This document shows positions 31,383-40,222 of a stretch of 64,000 nt of DNA, in pieces (the first letter of the stretch is position 1; each line of letters starts with the position of its first letter). The DNA is from Nonomuraea sp. MG754425 (GTDB taxonomy: Bacteria; Actinomycetota; Actinomycetes; Streptosporangiales; Streptosporangiaceae): positions 1 through 64,000 of the forward strand of contig NZ_SSXE01000023.1 in assembly GCF_021699195.1 (NCBI RefSeq), written 5' to 3'. The notes under the pieces were generated by a model that was given only the letters and a program-made list of their open reading frames with translations, ran no database searches and had not been told where the DNA came from. Position numbers and translations under genes: made by a program.

Positions 31383-34300
31383 ATGCATCTGTCCACATCC
31401 CCCAGACGGCTGGTGACGACAGCCGCGCTGACCGGGCTGACGATGGCCGGGCTCGCCTGGCCCACCGCGGCCACCGCGGCAGCCGGCGCGGAGGAGCAGA
31501 AGACCTACATCGTGCGACTGGCCGAGGAGCCCGTCGCGACGTACGAGGGTGACGTGGCCGGGCTGGCGAGGACCAAGCCCGCCGACGGCGAGAAGATCGA
31601 CACGGGCTCGGCCGAGGTGACCGACTACGTCGGCCACCTGAAGGGCCGCAACGACGCCGCGCTGCGCAGGGCCGGCGGTCGCAAGCTCTACGAGTACGCG
31701 TACTCGTTCGGCGGTTTCGCCGCCCGGCTGACCTCCGCCGAGGTCGCCAAGATGCGGGCGTTACCCGAGGTCGTGTCCGTGACCGAGGACCGGAAGGTCT
31801 CGGTGGCGACATCCTCGACCCCGGCCTTCCTCGGCCTCGACGCCCGCGGCGGCCTGTGGGAGCGGCTCGGCGGCCCGACGGGCGGCCGGAAGGGCAAGGG
31901 CGCCGGGGACGGCCTGGTCATCGGCGTGATCGACAGCGGCATCTGGGCGGACAGCCAGAGCTTCGCCAACCCCGACCCGAGCGGCGCGAAGTACGGCCCG
32001 GCCGGCGGCTTCCACGGCGGCTGCGTGCGTACCAGCCCCGACGCGTCCTGGAACGCCGCGCTCTGCAACGGCAAGATCGTCGCGGCCCGGCACTACAACG
32101 CGGGCTGGGGCGGCGACGCGGGCGTCAAGGAGCAGCTCCCCTGGGAGTTCCAGTCGCCGCGCGACTACAACGGCCACGGCACCCACACCGCCTCCACGGC
32201 GGGCGGCAACCACGACGTGACCGTGACGGGCCCGGCGGCGGCGTTCGGCAAGGTCAGCGGCATCGCGCCGCGGGCCAGGATCGCCGCGTACAAGGCGTTG
32301 TGGTCCACCCAGGACGCCTCGACGGCCAACGGCTACTACTCCGACCTGGTCGCCGCCATCGACCAGGCGGTCGCCGACGGCGTGGACGTGATCAACTACT
32401 CGGTGTCCGGCACGAGCACGGACCTGCTGGACCCGGCCGAGGTGGCGTTCCTGGCCGCGGCGGAGGCAGGCGTGTTCGTGGCCGCGGCGGGCGGCAACAG
32501 CGGGCCCGCCGCCGCCACGGTGGCCCACCCCTCCCCATGGGTGACGACGGTCGCCGCCGGCACCCACAACTGGGCCACGACGGGCTCGGCGACGCTCGGG
32601 AACGGCGCCTCGTACGGCGGCGCCTCGCTGGCCGCCGCCAAGGCGGGGCCCGCGCCGCTCATCGACGCCGCGACGGCCGGGGTGGCCGGGGCGGACCCGG
32701 TGAAGGCGGCGCAGTGCTGGGCCGCCAGGGACAACGGCGGCACGGCGGTGCTCGACCCGGCCAAGATCCAGGGCAGGATCGTGCTCTGCGACCGCGGGAT
32801 CACGCCGCGGGTCAACAAGAGCGTCGCGGTCGCCGAGGCGGGCGGCATCGGCCTGATCATGGCCAACACCGACGAGAACTCGCTCAACGCCGACCTGCAC
32901 ACCATCCCGACCGTGCACCTGGCGGTCAAGGACCGGCAGGCCGTCAAGGACTACGCCGCCACCGACGGGGCCACGGCCACGATCGAGCAGGCGAGCATCA
33001 CCACCGACGCCCCGGCCCCGTACGTGGCCGAGTTCTCCTCGCGCGGGCCGCTCCAGGCGGGCGGCGGCGACCTGCTCAAGCCCGACCTGATCGCCCCCGG
33101 CCAGGACATCCTGGCCGCCTACGCGCCGCCGGGCGCGAACGGGCTCGACTTCAACTTCTCCAGCGGCACCTCCATGGCCGCCCCGCACGTGGCCGGGCTG
33201 GCCGCGCTGCTGAAGGACCTGAACCCGCGCTGGTCCCCGATGGCCATCAAGTCGGCCCTGATGACCAGCGGCTCCGACGTCAAGGACGGCCCCTCCACCG
33301 ACCCGGCGGTGATCTTCGGCCAGGGTGCCGGGCACGTCACCCCGAACAGCGCCGCGGACCCCGGCCTCGTCTACGACAGCGGCATCAAGGACTGGACGGC
33401 CTTCCTGTGCGGCAGCACGAACGCCGTCGAGCCCAAGGTCTGCGCCGCCCTGGCCAAGAAGGGCCACTCCTTCGACGCCAGCGACCTGAACGTCCCGTCG
33501 ATCGCGGTCGGCAGGCTGCCCGGCACCCAGAAGGTGACCCGCTCGGTGACGAACGTGGGCCGCTCGACCGCCACCTACGACGCCGCGGTCACCGGCCTCG
33601 ACGGCGTCACCGCCGAGGTCTCGCCGAAGCGGCTGACGCTGCGGCCGGGGCAGACGAAGTCGTTCACGGTGACGTTCACGCGGAGCACGGCCCCGATGAA
33701 CGCGTACGTGGGCGGGCAGCTCGTCTGGAAGAACCGCGAGCACAGCGTGCGCGTGCCCGTCATCGTGCGCCCGGTGCCCGAGACCTGGGCGGCCACGTAC
33801 GGCGTCGCGGGCGGCAAGGACTCCGCCGAGTTCATCGTCAACGACCCCAAGGGCGAGCGGGTCTACGTGACCGGCGCCAGCTACGGCTCCGCGCCCGGCA
33901 CGCTCAGCCCGAGCATCGCCACCGTGGCCCACGACGCCGTCACCGGCAAGGTGCTGTGGAGCAGGACCTACGTGGGCCCGGCGGGTGACTACGACGAGCC
34001 GGCCGCCCTGGAGGTGAGCCCCGACGGGAGCAAGCTGTTCGTGGCGGGCCTCAGCGCGGGCACCGACACCGGCAACGACGGGGTCACCCTCGCGTACGAC
34101 GCGGCCACGGGCGAGCAACTGTGGGAGGCCCGCTACACCGCCGAGGGGGCGCGCTCCGACCACGCCAACGCGGCCAAGGTCGCGCCCGACGGCAGGACCC
34201 TCTACGTGACCGGCATGACCACGGTGGGCGGGAACGGCGAGGCCGACTACTTCGTCACCGCGTACGACACCGCCGACGGCAAGGAGAAGTGGCAGGCTCG

Positions 34301-35132
34301 CTTCGACGGCCCCGGCCACGGCACCGACGACCCCCGCGTGATCGAGCTGACCCCGGACGCGACGAAGGTCTTCGTCAGCGGCCAGAGCAGCGGCGAGAAG
34401 GGCACGGGCCTGGCCGACTGGGGCACGGTCGCCTACGACGCCGCCACCGGGCAGCAGCTCTGGACGGCCATGCGCAACGGCCCGGCCAACGGGATCGACA
34501 TCTCCTCGGGCATGGCCGCCGACGAGCGGGCCGTCTACGTCACGGGGAGCGTCGTCACCCGCGACACGCAGAGCGACGTGCTGACGGTCGCCTACGACGT
34601 CACCACCGGAAAGGAGTTGTGGGCCGACCAGTACGACGGCCCCGGTCACCAGAGCGACACCCCGCACGACATGACGCTCGCGCAGGGCCGGATCTACGTC
34701 ACCGGCAACACCACCGGTGAGGGCACCGGCTCCGACTACACCACGCTCGCCTACGACGCCGCCACCGGGCAGCGGTCCTGGGTGCAGCGCTTCGACGGGC
34801 AGGCGAAGAACGAGGACTACGCCTGGGCCGTCAGGGTGACGCCGGACGGCGGCAAGGTGGTCGTCGCCGGGCAGAGCGCGGACGACCAGGAGAAGGGCCC
34901 CGACTACGTGACCATCGCCTACGACGCCGCGACCGGCGACCCGATCTGGACCGGCCGCTACGACGGGACGGTGGGCGCCACCGACACCGCCCACGGCCTG
35001 GCCGTGGACGCCACCGGCGCCGACGGGGTCCGGATCTTCGTGACCGGCGCCAGCGCGACCGGCGGCACCCCGCCGTGGGCCCTGGACGTCGACTTCGCCA
35101 CGGTCGCGTACTTCGAGCCGTGGCTGCGGTGA
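31383..35132 (+). CDS. Secreted subtilase (S8) with PA insert and C-terminal propeller-like domain
   Basis: 1249 residues. A signal peptide (to about residue 32) is followed by an inhibitor I9 propeptide (TYIVRLAEEPVATYEG ... FAARLTSAEVAKMRALPEVVSVTED) and the peptidase S8 domain with catalytic Asp184 (VIDSGIW), His265 (GHGTHTAS) and Ser597 (GTSMAAPHVAG). A PA domain is inserted between His and Ser (ILCDRGITPRVNKS, about 465-485). A fibronectin-III-like region (TRSVTNVGRST) ends near 795. The last about 440 residues contain about eight repeats of the form VAYDAATGxxLW...RYDGPGH, as in PQQ-type beta propellers. This fusion suits an exported protease that binds a partner or surface. GAAGGGGC precedes the ATG; MTRGTHEG upstream is not needed. 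Confidence 0.93.
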   Translation: MHLSTSPRRLVTTAALTGLTMAGLAWPTAATAAAGAEEQKTYIVRLAEEPVATYEGDVAGLARTKPADGEKIDTGSAEVTDYVGHLKGRNDAALRRAGGRKLYEYAYSFGGFAARLTSAEVAKMRALPEVVSVTEDRKVSVATSSTPAFLGLDARGGLWERLGGPTGGRKGKGAGDGLVIGVIDSGIWADSQSFANPDPSGAKYGPAGGFHGGCVRTSPDASWNAALCNGKIVAARHYNAGWGGDAGVKEQLPWEFQSPRDYNGHGTHTASTAGGNHDVTVTGPAAAFGKVSGIAPRARIAAYKALWSTQDASTANGYYSDLVAAIDQAVADGVDVINYSVSGTSTDLLDPAEVAFLAAAEAGVFVAAAGGNSGPAAATVAHPSPWVTTVAAGTHNWATTGSATLGNGASYGGASLAAAKAGPAPLIDAATAGVAGADPVKAAQCWAARDNGGTAVLDPAKIQGRIVLCDRGITPRVNKSVAVAEAGGIGLIMANTDENSLNADLHTIPTVHLAVKDRQAVKDYAATDGATATIEQASITTDAPAPYVAEFSSRGPLQAGGGDLLKPDLIAPGQDILAAYAPPGANGLDFNFSSGTSMAAPHVAGLAALLKDLNPRWSPMAIKSALMTSGSDVKDGPSTDPAVIFGQGAGHVTPNSAADPGLVYDSGIKDWTAFLCGSTNAVEPKVCAALAKKGHSFDASDLNVPSIAVGRLPGTQKVTRSVTNVGRSTATYDAAVTGLDGVTAEVSPKRLTLRPGQTKSFTVTFTRSTAPMNAYVGGQLVWKNREHSVRVPVIVRPVPETWAATYGVAGGKDSAEFIVNDPKGERVYVTGASYGSAPGTLSPSIATVAHDAVTGKVLWSRTYVGPAGDYDEPAALEVSPDGSKLFVAGLSAGTDTGNDGVTLAYDAATGEQLWEARYTAEGARSDHANAAKVAPDGRTLYVTGMTTVGGNGEADYFVTAYDTADGKEKWQARFDGPGHGTDDPRVIELTPDATKVFVSGQSSGEKGTGLADWGTVAYDAATGQQLWTAMRNGPANGIDISSGMAADERAVYVTGSVVTRDTQSDVLTVAYDVTTGKELWADQYDGPGHQSDTPHDMTLAQGRIYVTGNTTGEGTGSDYTTLAYDAATGQRSWVQRFDGQAKNEDYAWAVRVTPDGGKVVVAGQSADDQEKGPDYVTIAYDAATGDPIWTGRYDGTVGATDTAHGLAVDATGADGVRIFVTGASATGGTPPWALDVDFATVAYFEPWLR

Positions 35133-35156
35133 GCGCCTGAGAGCTGACCGATCGAG

Positions 35157-35187
35157 AAGCGCCCTCCGGGAGACCGGGGGGCGCTTT
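35157..35187 (+). terminator. Rho-independent terminator after the subtilase gene
   Basis: AAGCGCCC (35157-35164) pairs with GGGCGCTT (35179-35186), and a T follows. It lies 24 bp past the stop codon. Confidence 0.75.
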
Positions 35188-35253
35188 CCGGTTCTGGCGC
35201 GGATTCCGGTTCGGGGAAATGCCCGGAACACCACGGCACAGCCCACCGCACGG

Positions 35254-35826
35254 TCAACGTGACCCCTTGGCGGCGCGGGCCAGGTCGAGGGCGAGGTGCG
35301 AGCGGTGCAGGCGGCGGGTGGCCGCCAGGCGGGCCACGTCGGCGCGAGTGTCGTGCATGAGCTGCAGGTGGAAGTAGTTCACGTGCTCCAGCAGCGCGAA
35401 CACCCACAGCGCGGCCCCCGGCCAGACCCGCGTGCCGGAACCGCCCATGAGCAGTCCGGCGCCCACCACGACGGCCCCCGCCGCCAGCAGGCCCACGTTG
35501 ATCCAGGAGATCACGCGGTACACCGCCATCCCCGCCGGAACCGGTGACCGGGAAGAGAGCTGGGCGAACTTCAACCACCAGTACCCGCCGCCCTCGACCA
35601 GCACGATCAGCACCAACCCGAGCCCTGCCGCATTGGCCGGGGTCAGAGGCATGCCCAGCACACCCGTCAGCACCCCGGCGATCAGCGGAACGTTGACGAA
35701 CTCCAGCACAGCCAGGGACTTCACTCGACGAAGCATGGACGCACGCGGGGAGAGCACAAAGGCCATCATTCCCGACCGCTGCCGAGAGCGGGTGGCGAGG
35801 ACCACGGTGGACCTCGACCGCGACAT
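35254..35826 (-). CDS. Four-helix membrane protein of unknown function
   Basis: Up to 190 residues with four hydrophobic segments (about 38-60, 66-85, 103-127, 133-150) and a basic C-terminal tail containing LMHDTRADVARLAATRRLHRSH. No catalytic motif is visible. The start is uncertain: ATG at 35826, 35769 and 35736 are in frame and none has a good ribosome-binding site. The neighbours (secreted protease, other small membrane proteins) do not indicate a role. Confidence 0.6.
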   Translation of the reverse strand: MSRSRSTVVLATRSRQRSGMMAFVLSPRASMLRRVKSLAVLEFVNVPLIAGVLTGVLGMPLTPANAAGLGLVLIVLVEGGGYWWLKFAQLSSRSPVPAGMAVYRVISWINVGLLAAGAVVVGAGLLMGGSGTRVWPGAALWVFALLEHVNYFHLQLMHDTRADVARLAATRRLHRSHLALDLARAAKGSR

Positions 35827-35927
35827 CGCGTGAGCGGAGCCGAACCGCAGGGGATCCCGCCCGGGAGGGAGCGACCTCCCCCGTAGGAGGGAGTGACGCT
35901 CGGAGCGCCGCGGCTACGGTCGTGACC

Positions 35928-36377
35928 ATGGTTGATCTCGCTCGTCCACGGCGCTGGCCGGCGTATGCGCTCGCGGTGCTGCTCCTCGGTTACCCCGCGG
36001 GCAAGGCGGCCTTCGCGCTTCAGTCCCGGCTCGGGTTCCCGGGCGGTCCACCCGTGTCGGACGCGGAGACCGGCGGCTACTTCATGGCGGCGGACACCGC
36101 ACAGTGGCTCGCGAGCGCGTCCGGCGTGGTGGGCGCGTGCCTCGCCGTCATCACGGTCACGGCCCCGGGGCGCAGGGCGCCGAAGGCGTTGATGGTGCTG
36201 GTACTGGGCGGGATGTTGCCGGCCGTCGGGGGCGGCGCGGGGATCATGATCGTGGACGGCTTCGCCGGCATCGGTGTGGGCTGGCAGTGGTATCACGGCG
36301 TGGTCGGAATCGTGGTGATCGGGCTGTTCCTCGAGATGGTCCGGTCCTATGCGGTGGTCAGACATGCCACGAGCTGA
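35928..36377 (+). CDS. Small membrane protein of unknown function
   Basis: 149 residues with four membrane helices (about 10-28, 58-80, 84-105, 115-138). The ATG at 35928 lies 7 nt after TACGGT (35915-35920) without a ribosome-binding site, so the mRNA is probably leaderless; an ATG six bases earlier is too close to the -10 box. It overlaps the next membrane-protein gene by 14 bp, and the two probably form one unit. No family is recognised. Confidence 0.65.
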   Translation: MVDLARPRRWPAYALAVLLLGYPAGKAAFALQSRLGFPGGPPVSDAETGGYFMAADTAQWLASASGVVGACLAVITVTAPGRRAPKALMVLVLGGMLPAVGGGAGIMIVDGFAGIGVGWQWYHGVVGIVVIGLFLEMVRSYAVVRHATS

Positions 36378-36933
36378 TCGAGCGTGGGTGGGCGCCTACG
36401 GCGCGGCGGTGTGCGCGTCGGCGTACGGATCGATGAAACTCGCCCAGGCGCTGGGTGCCGATGCCCTGGCGGACAAGGACCCGCTGCCCCCTGACCTGCG
36501 CGAACGGCTGCTCGCGCGTGATCCGCTGTTCGTGACGAGCCACTGGGTGCTCGCCGTCGCCGCGATGGTCGGTGTCGTCGTCGCGCTGGCCACGGTGCGG
36601 CCCTGGGGTGCGGCCGTGCCGCGCCGGCTGCTGCTGACGATCACCTGGACGCTGGGGATCTTCATGATCGCCCGGTCGATCGGGTTGCTGGGCTTCGGCT
36701 TCGTCGGCGACACGCTGCTGCTGACCGGAGTCCGTCCGCCACCGTCCGGGCACGTGGCGCTGGCCCACGAGCTGGCGTACTGGGATCTGCTGCTGTGGTC
36801 GCCGTTCTTCCTGCTCTGGGGCGTGTGCTGGATCACGGCGGCCCGGTGGCTGGGCGGGCACCGGTTCACCCGCCACCGTGGGCGCGGCCGAGCACGTGAA
36901 GACGGACGGACAGGTCGGGCCGGTCGGCCGTGA
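36364..36933 (+). CDS. Membrane protein of unknown function (DUF3995-like appearance)
   Basis: 189 residues with four membrane helices. The first contains GAYGAAVCASAYGSMKLAQALGA, the others lie at about 55-75, 88-110 and 130-152, and a basic tail follows. The GxxxxxxYGxMK pattern and the small size resemble actinobacterial DUF3995-type proteins, but this is a weak resemblance. The start at 36364 is preferred over 36349 because it minimises overlap with the upstream gene; the choice is not secure. Confidence 0.6.
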   Translation: MPRADRAWVGAYGAAVCASAYGSMKLAQALGADALADKDPLPPDLRERLLARDPLFVTSHWVLAVAAMVGVVVALATVRPWGAAVPRRLLLTITWTLGIFMIARSIGLLGFGFVGDTLLLTGVRPPPSGHVALAHELAYWDLLLWSPFFLLWGVCWITAARWLGGHRFTRHRGRGRAREDGRTGRAGRP

Positions 36934-37064
36934 CCCGATCACGCATCACGTCGAGCCGCGCCGGACCCGCTTTCCGCCGCCGTGCCGCCGGGCGGAGTTT
37001 CAACCCCGACGGCGGCGGGAAAGCCGACGGTAATTTCTGAGCTGCCTGTTTTCAGGAGCCACAG

Positions 37065-37406
37065 ATGTCCCGCATCACGCTCACCCCCGCGGCCCGGCAG
37101 GCACTGCGAAGCGAAGAAGTGCTCTTCTTCGACTGGCACCGGACCGGCCTGTGTTGCGGGGATGCCGGAGAGTTCTCGCTCAGGGCGTTGCGCCGCTCGA
37201 AACTGCCCCGCCGAACCCGCCCGCTGGGTCCCGCCGGCCTCGTGCACGCCCATCCGACCGCCTGGTCGCACCTCGCCGACCTGCCCGTCACGATCGACTG
37301 CCGCCCGCTGTGGCGCTGGCGGCGCTTCGTCTCCGATCTGCCGCCGGACGCCGGTCTGCGCTGCTGCCTGGGGCGCCCTATATATGACCCGCTATATAGG
37401 AGGTAA
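37065..37406 (+). CDS. Small Cys-rich protein coupled to cstA, N terminus resembling IscA/HesB
   Basis: 113 residues. The N terminus ITLTPAARQAL is the opening of A-type iron-sulfur carriers (IscA/HesB), and two Cys-containing turns follow (GLCCGDAGEF, about 30-39, and GLRCCLGRP, near the C terminus). The canonical CGCG motif of A-type carriers is absent, so the resemblance may be superficial. AGGAG precedes the ATG. Its last codons (AGG AGG TAA) form the ribosome-binding site of cstA, whose GTG follows 3 bp later, so translation is coupled. A role in CstA assembly or regulation is an inference. Confidence 0.7.
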   Translation: MSRITLTPAARQALRSEEVLFFDWHRTGLCCGDAGEFSLRALRRSKLPRRTRPLGPAGLVHAHPTAWSHLADLPVTIDCRPLWRWRRFVSDLPPDAGLRCCLGRPIYDPLYRR

Positions 37407-37409
37407 CCG

Positions 37410-39527
37410 GTGAAGCTGCGTTCCATCATCATCTGGACGGCGGTGGCCGTCGTCGGGGCCGTCGGGTGGGCGGTGCTCGCCCTGTCCAGGGGCGAGAACG
37501 TCAACGCGGTGTGGCTGCTGTGCGCGGCGCTCGGCTCGTACGCCATCGCCTATCGGTTCTACGCCCGCTTCATCGTGCGCAAGGTGCTGCGCGCCGACGA
37601 CCGCAGGGCGACCCCGGCCGAGCGGCTCGACAACGGCATCGACTACCAGCCGACCGACCGCCGCATCCTGTTCGGCCACCACTTCGCCGCCATCGCCGGG
37701 GCCGGGCCGCTGGTCGGGCCCGTGCTGGCGGCCCAGATGGGCTACCTGCCCGGCACCATCTGGATCGTCGCGGGGGTGATCTTCGCCGGGGCCGTCCAGG
37801 ACATGGTGATCCTGTTCTTCTCCATGCGGCGCAACGGCAGGAGCCTCGGGCAGATGGCCCGCGAGGAGATCGGCCCGGTGGGCGGGGCCGCCGCGCTGGT
37901 CGCGGTCTTCGCCATCATGATCATCCTGCTGGCCGTGCTGGCGCTCGTCGTGGTCAACGCCCTCGCGCAGTCGCCGTGGGGGGTCTTCTCCATCGCCATG
38001 ACCATCCCGATCGCCCTGTTCATGGGGTTCTACCTGCGGGTGATCCGGCCGGGCAAGGTCGTCGAGACCACGGTCATCGGGGTCGCGCTGCTGATCCTGG
38101 CGATCATGGCGGGCGGCTGGGTGCAGGGGTCGAGCTGGGCGCCGTTCTTCACGCTGAGCCCATCGGCGCTGGCGTTGTGGCTGATCGCGTACGGGTTCGT
38201 CGCGGCCGTGCTGCCCGTGTGGATGCTGCTCGCGCCGCGCGACTACCTGAGCACCTTCATGAAGATCGGCACGATCGTGCTGATCGCGGTCGGCATCGCC
38301 GTCACCATGCCGCCGCTGCGGACCACCGCCTTCACCGACTTCGCCTTCAACGGCAAGGGGCCGGTCTTCGCCGGGTCGCTGTTCCCGTTCGTGTTCATCA
38401 TCATCGCCTGCGGCGCGCTGTCGGGGTTCCACTCGCTGATCTCGTCCGGCACGACGCCCAAGATGATCCAGAAGGAGACCCAGGTCCGCATGATCGGGTA
38501 CGGCTCCATGCTGATGGAGTCGTTCGTGGCCATCATGGCGATCACGGCCGCCAGCGTGCTGAGCCCCGGGCTCTACTTCGCGATGAACTCCCCGGCGGGC
38601 GTCGTCGGAGCCACCGTGCAGACCGCGTCGGAGGCGGTCACGAACATGGGCTTCGTCATCACGCCCGAGCAACTGCAGGCCGCCGCCGCGGCCGTGCAGG
38701 AGGAGACGCTGATCGCCCGTACGGGCGGCGCGCCCACGCTGGCCGTGGGCATCTCGCAGATCTTCTCCGGCTTCCTCGGGGGCGGGGCGCTCCAGGCGTT
38801 CTGGTACCACTTCGCGATCATGTTCGAGGCGCTGTTCATCCTCACCACCGTCGACGCGGGCACCCGAGTCGGACGGTTCATGCTCCAGGACACGCTGGGC
38901 AACCTGTGGAAGCCGATCTCCCGGGTGAGCTGGTGGCCGGGGCTGATCGCGAGCAGCGCCGTGGTCGTGGCCGCCTGGGGGTACTTCCTCTACCAGGGCG
39001 TCAACGACCCGCTCGGCGGCATCAACCAGCTCTTCCCGCTGTTCGGCATCGCCAACCAGCTCCTCGCGGCCGTCGCGCTGACCGTGGCCACCACCCTGCT
39101 GATCAAGAGCGGCCGGCTCAAGTGGGCCTGGGTGACCGGCGTGCCGCTGGCCTGGGACGTGGCGGTCACGCTGACCGCCAGCTACCAGAAGGTGTTCTCG
39201 TCCGACCCCACGCTCGGCTTCTTCGCCCAGCGCGACCGCTACCAGGCCGCGCTCGACCAGGGCCAACTGCTCGCCCCGGCCAAGAGCACCGGCGCGATGC
39301 GGCAGATCGTGCTCAACTCCACCGTGGACGGCGTCCTCGCGGCGCTGTTCGCGATCCTGATCATCGTGGTGATCGTCGACGCCGCCCGCGTGTGGCTCAA
39401 GGCGATCCGGGCGCGTGAGCCGCTGGCGACCACCGAGGCGCCGTTCGAGGAGTCGAAGATCTACGCGCCGGCCGGGCTCATCGCCACCCGCGAGGAGAAG
39501 GAGGCGATCGCCAAGGCCGGCGGCTGA
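37410..39527 (+). CDS. cstA: Carbon starvation protein CstA (peptide/pyruvate transporter family)
   Basis: 705 residues with about 16-18 membrane helices. CstA signatures are GHHFAAIAGAGPLVGPVLAAQMGYLPG (about 88-115), VQDMVILFFSMRRNGRSLG, and GALSGFHSLISSGTTPKMI (about 340-360), plus a C-terminal CstA-C domain (LFGIANQLLAAVALTVATTLLIKSG). The family takes up peptides or pyruvate when carbon is short. The GTG is positioned behind AGGAGG inside the preceding gene. The usual small YbdD/KYXD partner is not seen downstream; the upstream Cys-rich gene takes its place. Confidence 0.95.
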   Translation: MKLRSIIIWTAVAVVGAVGWAVLALSRGENVNAVWLLCAALGSYAIAYRFYARFIVRKVLRADDRRATPAERLDNGIDYQPTDRRILFGHHFAAIAGAGPLVGPVLAAQMGYLPGTIWIVAGVIFAGAVQDMVILFFSMRRNGRSLGQMAREEIGPVGGAAALVAVFAIMIILLAVLALVVVNALAQSPWGVFSIAMTIPIALFMGFYLRVIRPGKVVETTVIGVALLILAIMAGGWVQGSSWAPFFTLSPSALALWLIAYGFVAAVLPVWMLLAPRDYLSTFMKIGTIVLIAVGIAVTMPPLRTTAFTDFAFNGKGPVFAGSLFPFVFIIIACGALSGFHSLISSGTTPKMIQKETQVRMIGYGSMLMESFVAIMAITAASVLSPGLYFAMNSPAGVVGATVQTASEAVTNMGFVITPEQLQAAAAAVQEETLIARTGGAPTLAVGISQIFSGFLGGGALQAFWYHFAIMFEALFILTTVDAGTRVGRFMLQDTLGNLWKPISRVSWWPGLIASSAVVVAAWGYFLYQGVNDPLGGINQLFPLFGIANQLLAAVALTVATTLLIKSGRLKWAWVTGVPLAWDVAVTLTASYQKVFSSDPTLGFFAQRDRYQAALDQGQLLAPAKSTGAMRQIVLNSTVDGVLAALFAILIIVVIVDAARVWLKAIRAREPLATTEAPFEESKIYAPAGLIATREEKEAIAKAGG

Positions 39528-39529
39528 CC

Positions 39530-39542
39530 CGAGCCGGGCTCG
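39530..39542. terminator. Short hairpin between cstA and tenA
   Basis: CGAGCC and GGCTCG form a 6 bp stem around a single base, in the 15 bp between the two convergent genes. Stability is doubtful because the loop is too small without opening a pair. Confidence 0.3.
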
Positions 39543-40211
39543 TCAGGGCGCGAGCCAGCCCTCCGTGGGCCAGCTCTCGCGCCGCCACGCGCTGTCCCAG
39601 AACATCCACTCGTACGCCGCCGCCCGGCAGTACGCCCGCGCCATCGCCGCGCGGGTGTCCGGGCCGGCGGCGCCGGCGAGCCGGTCGGCGATGCCCTTGG
39701 CCCGCTCGACGGAGGCGGCGAAGCCGGGGTCGGAGTAGGTGGAGATCCACCTGCCGTACGGGTGGCCCTCGGTGCCGCCGGCCCGCTTCAGCAGCGCCGT
39801 GCCGACGTCCTGGTAGATCCAGAAGCACGGCAGCACCGCCGCCGCGATCACCGGGTAGGGCGCGGTCAGAGCCGTGGCCTGGAGGTACGACGCGTACGCC
39901 AGGCACGTCGGCGACGTCGCCAGGTCCCCGGCCCCCAGCTCCTCGACGTACCCGGCGTGCAGCATGCGCTCGGCGGCCAGCGCGGTGTGCGCGCTCTGCG
40001 CCCAGAACGCCGCGTCCGCCGGGTCGGAGGCCCGCGCCGAGGCCGTGGCCAGCGCCCTGGAGAACGCCTCCAGGTAGCGGGCGTCCTGCACGATGTAGAA
40101 CCCGAACCGGCCGGGGTCGAGGCTCCCGTCGCCGAGGGCCTGGATGAACGGGTGCTCGTGGATGGCGCGCATCAGCTCGGCCGTGCGCTGCCAGACGTCG
40201 TCGCTGAACAT
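39543..40211 (-). CDS. tenA: TenA-family thiaminase II / aminopyrimidine hydrolase
   Basis: 222 residues from the ATG at 40211 (AAGGG lies 8 nt before); a GTG at 40226 that overlaps the thiD stop is the alternative. The all-alpha TenA fold shows HPFIQALGDGSL, FYIVQDARYLEAFSRAL (Asp substrate ligand) and AVLPCFWIYQDVG, where the Cys is the catalytic nucleophile, followed by WISTYSDPGF. It salvages thiamin breakdown products into the pyrimidine precursor. It is coupled to thiD under a TPP riboswitch. Confidence 0.93.
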   Translation of the reverse strand: MFSDDVWQRTAELMRAIHEHPFIQALGDGSLDPGRFGFYIVQDARYLEAFSRALATASARASDPADAAFWAQSAHTALAAERMLHAGYVEELGAGDLATSPTCLAYASYLQATALTAPYPVIAAAVLPCFWIYQDVGTALLKRAGGTEGHPYGRWISTYSDPGFAASVERAKGIADRLAGAAGPDTRAAMARAYCRAAAYEWMFWDSAWRRESWPTEGWLAP

Positions 40212-40222
40212 GGCGGAGCCCT

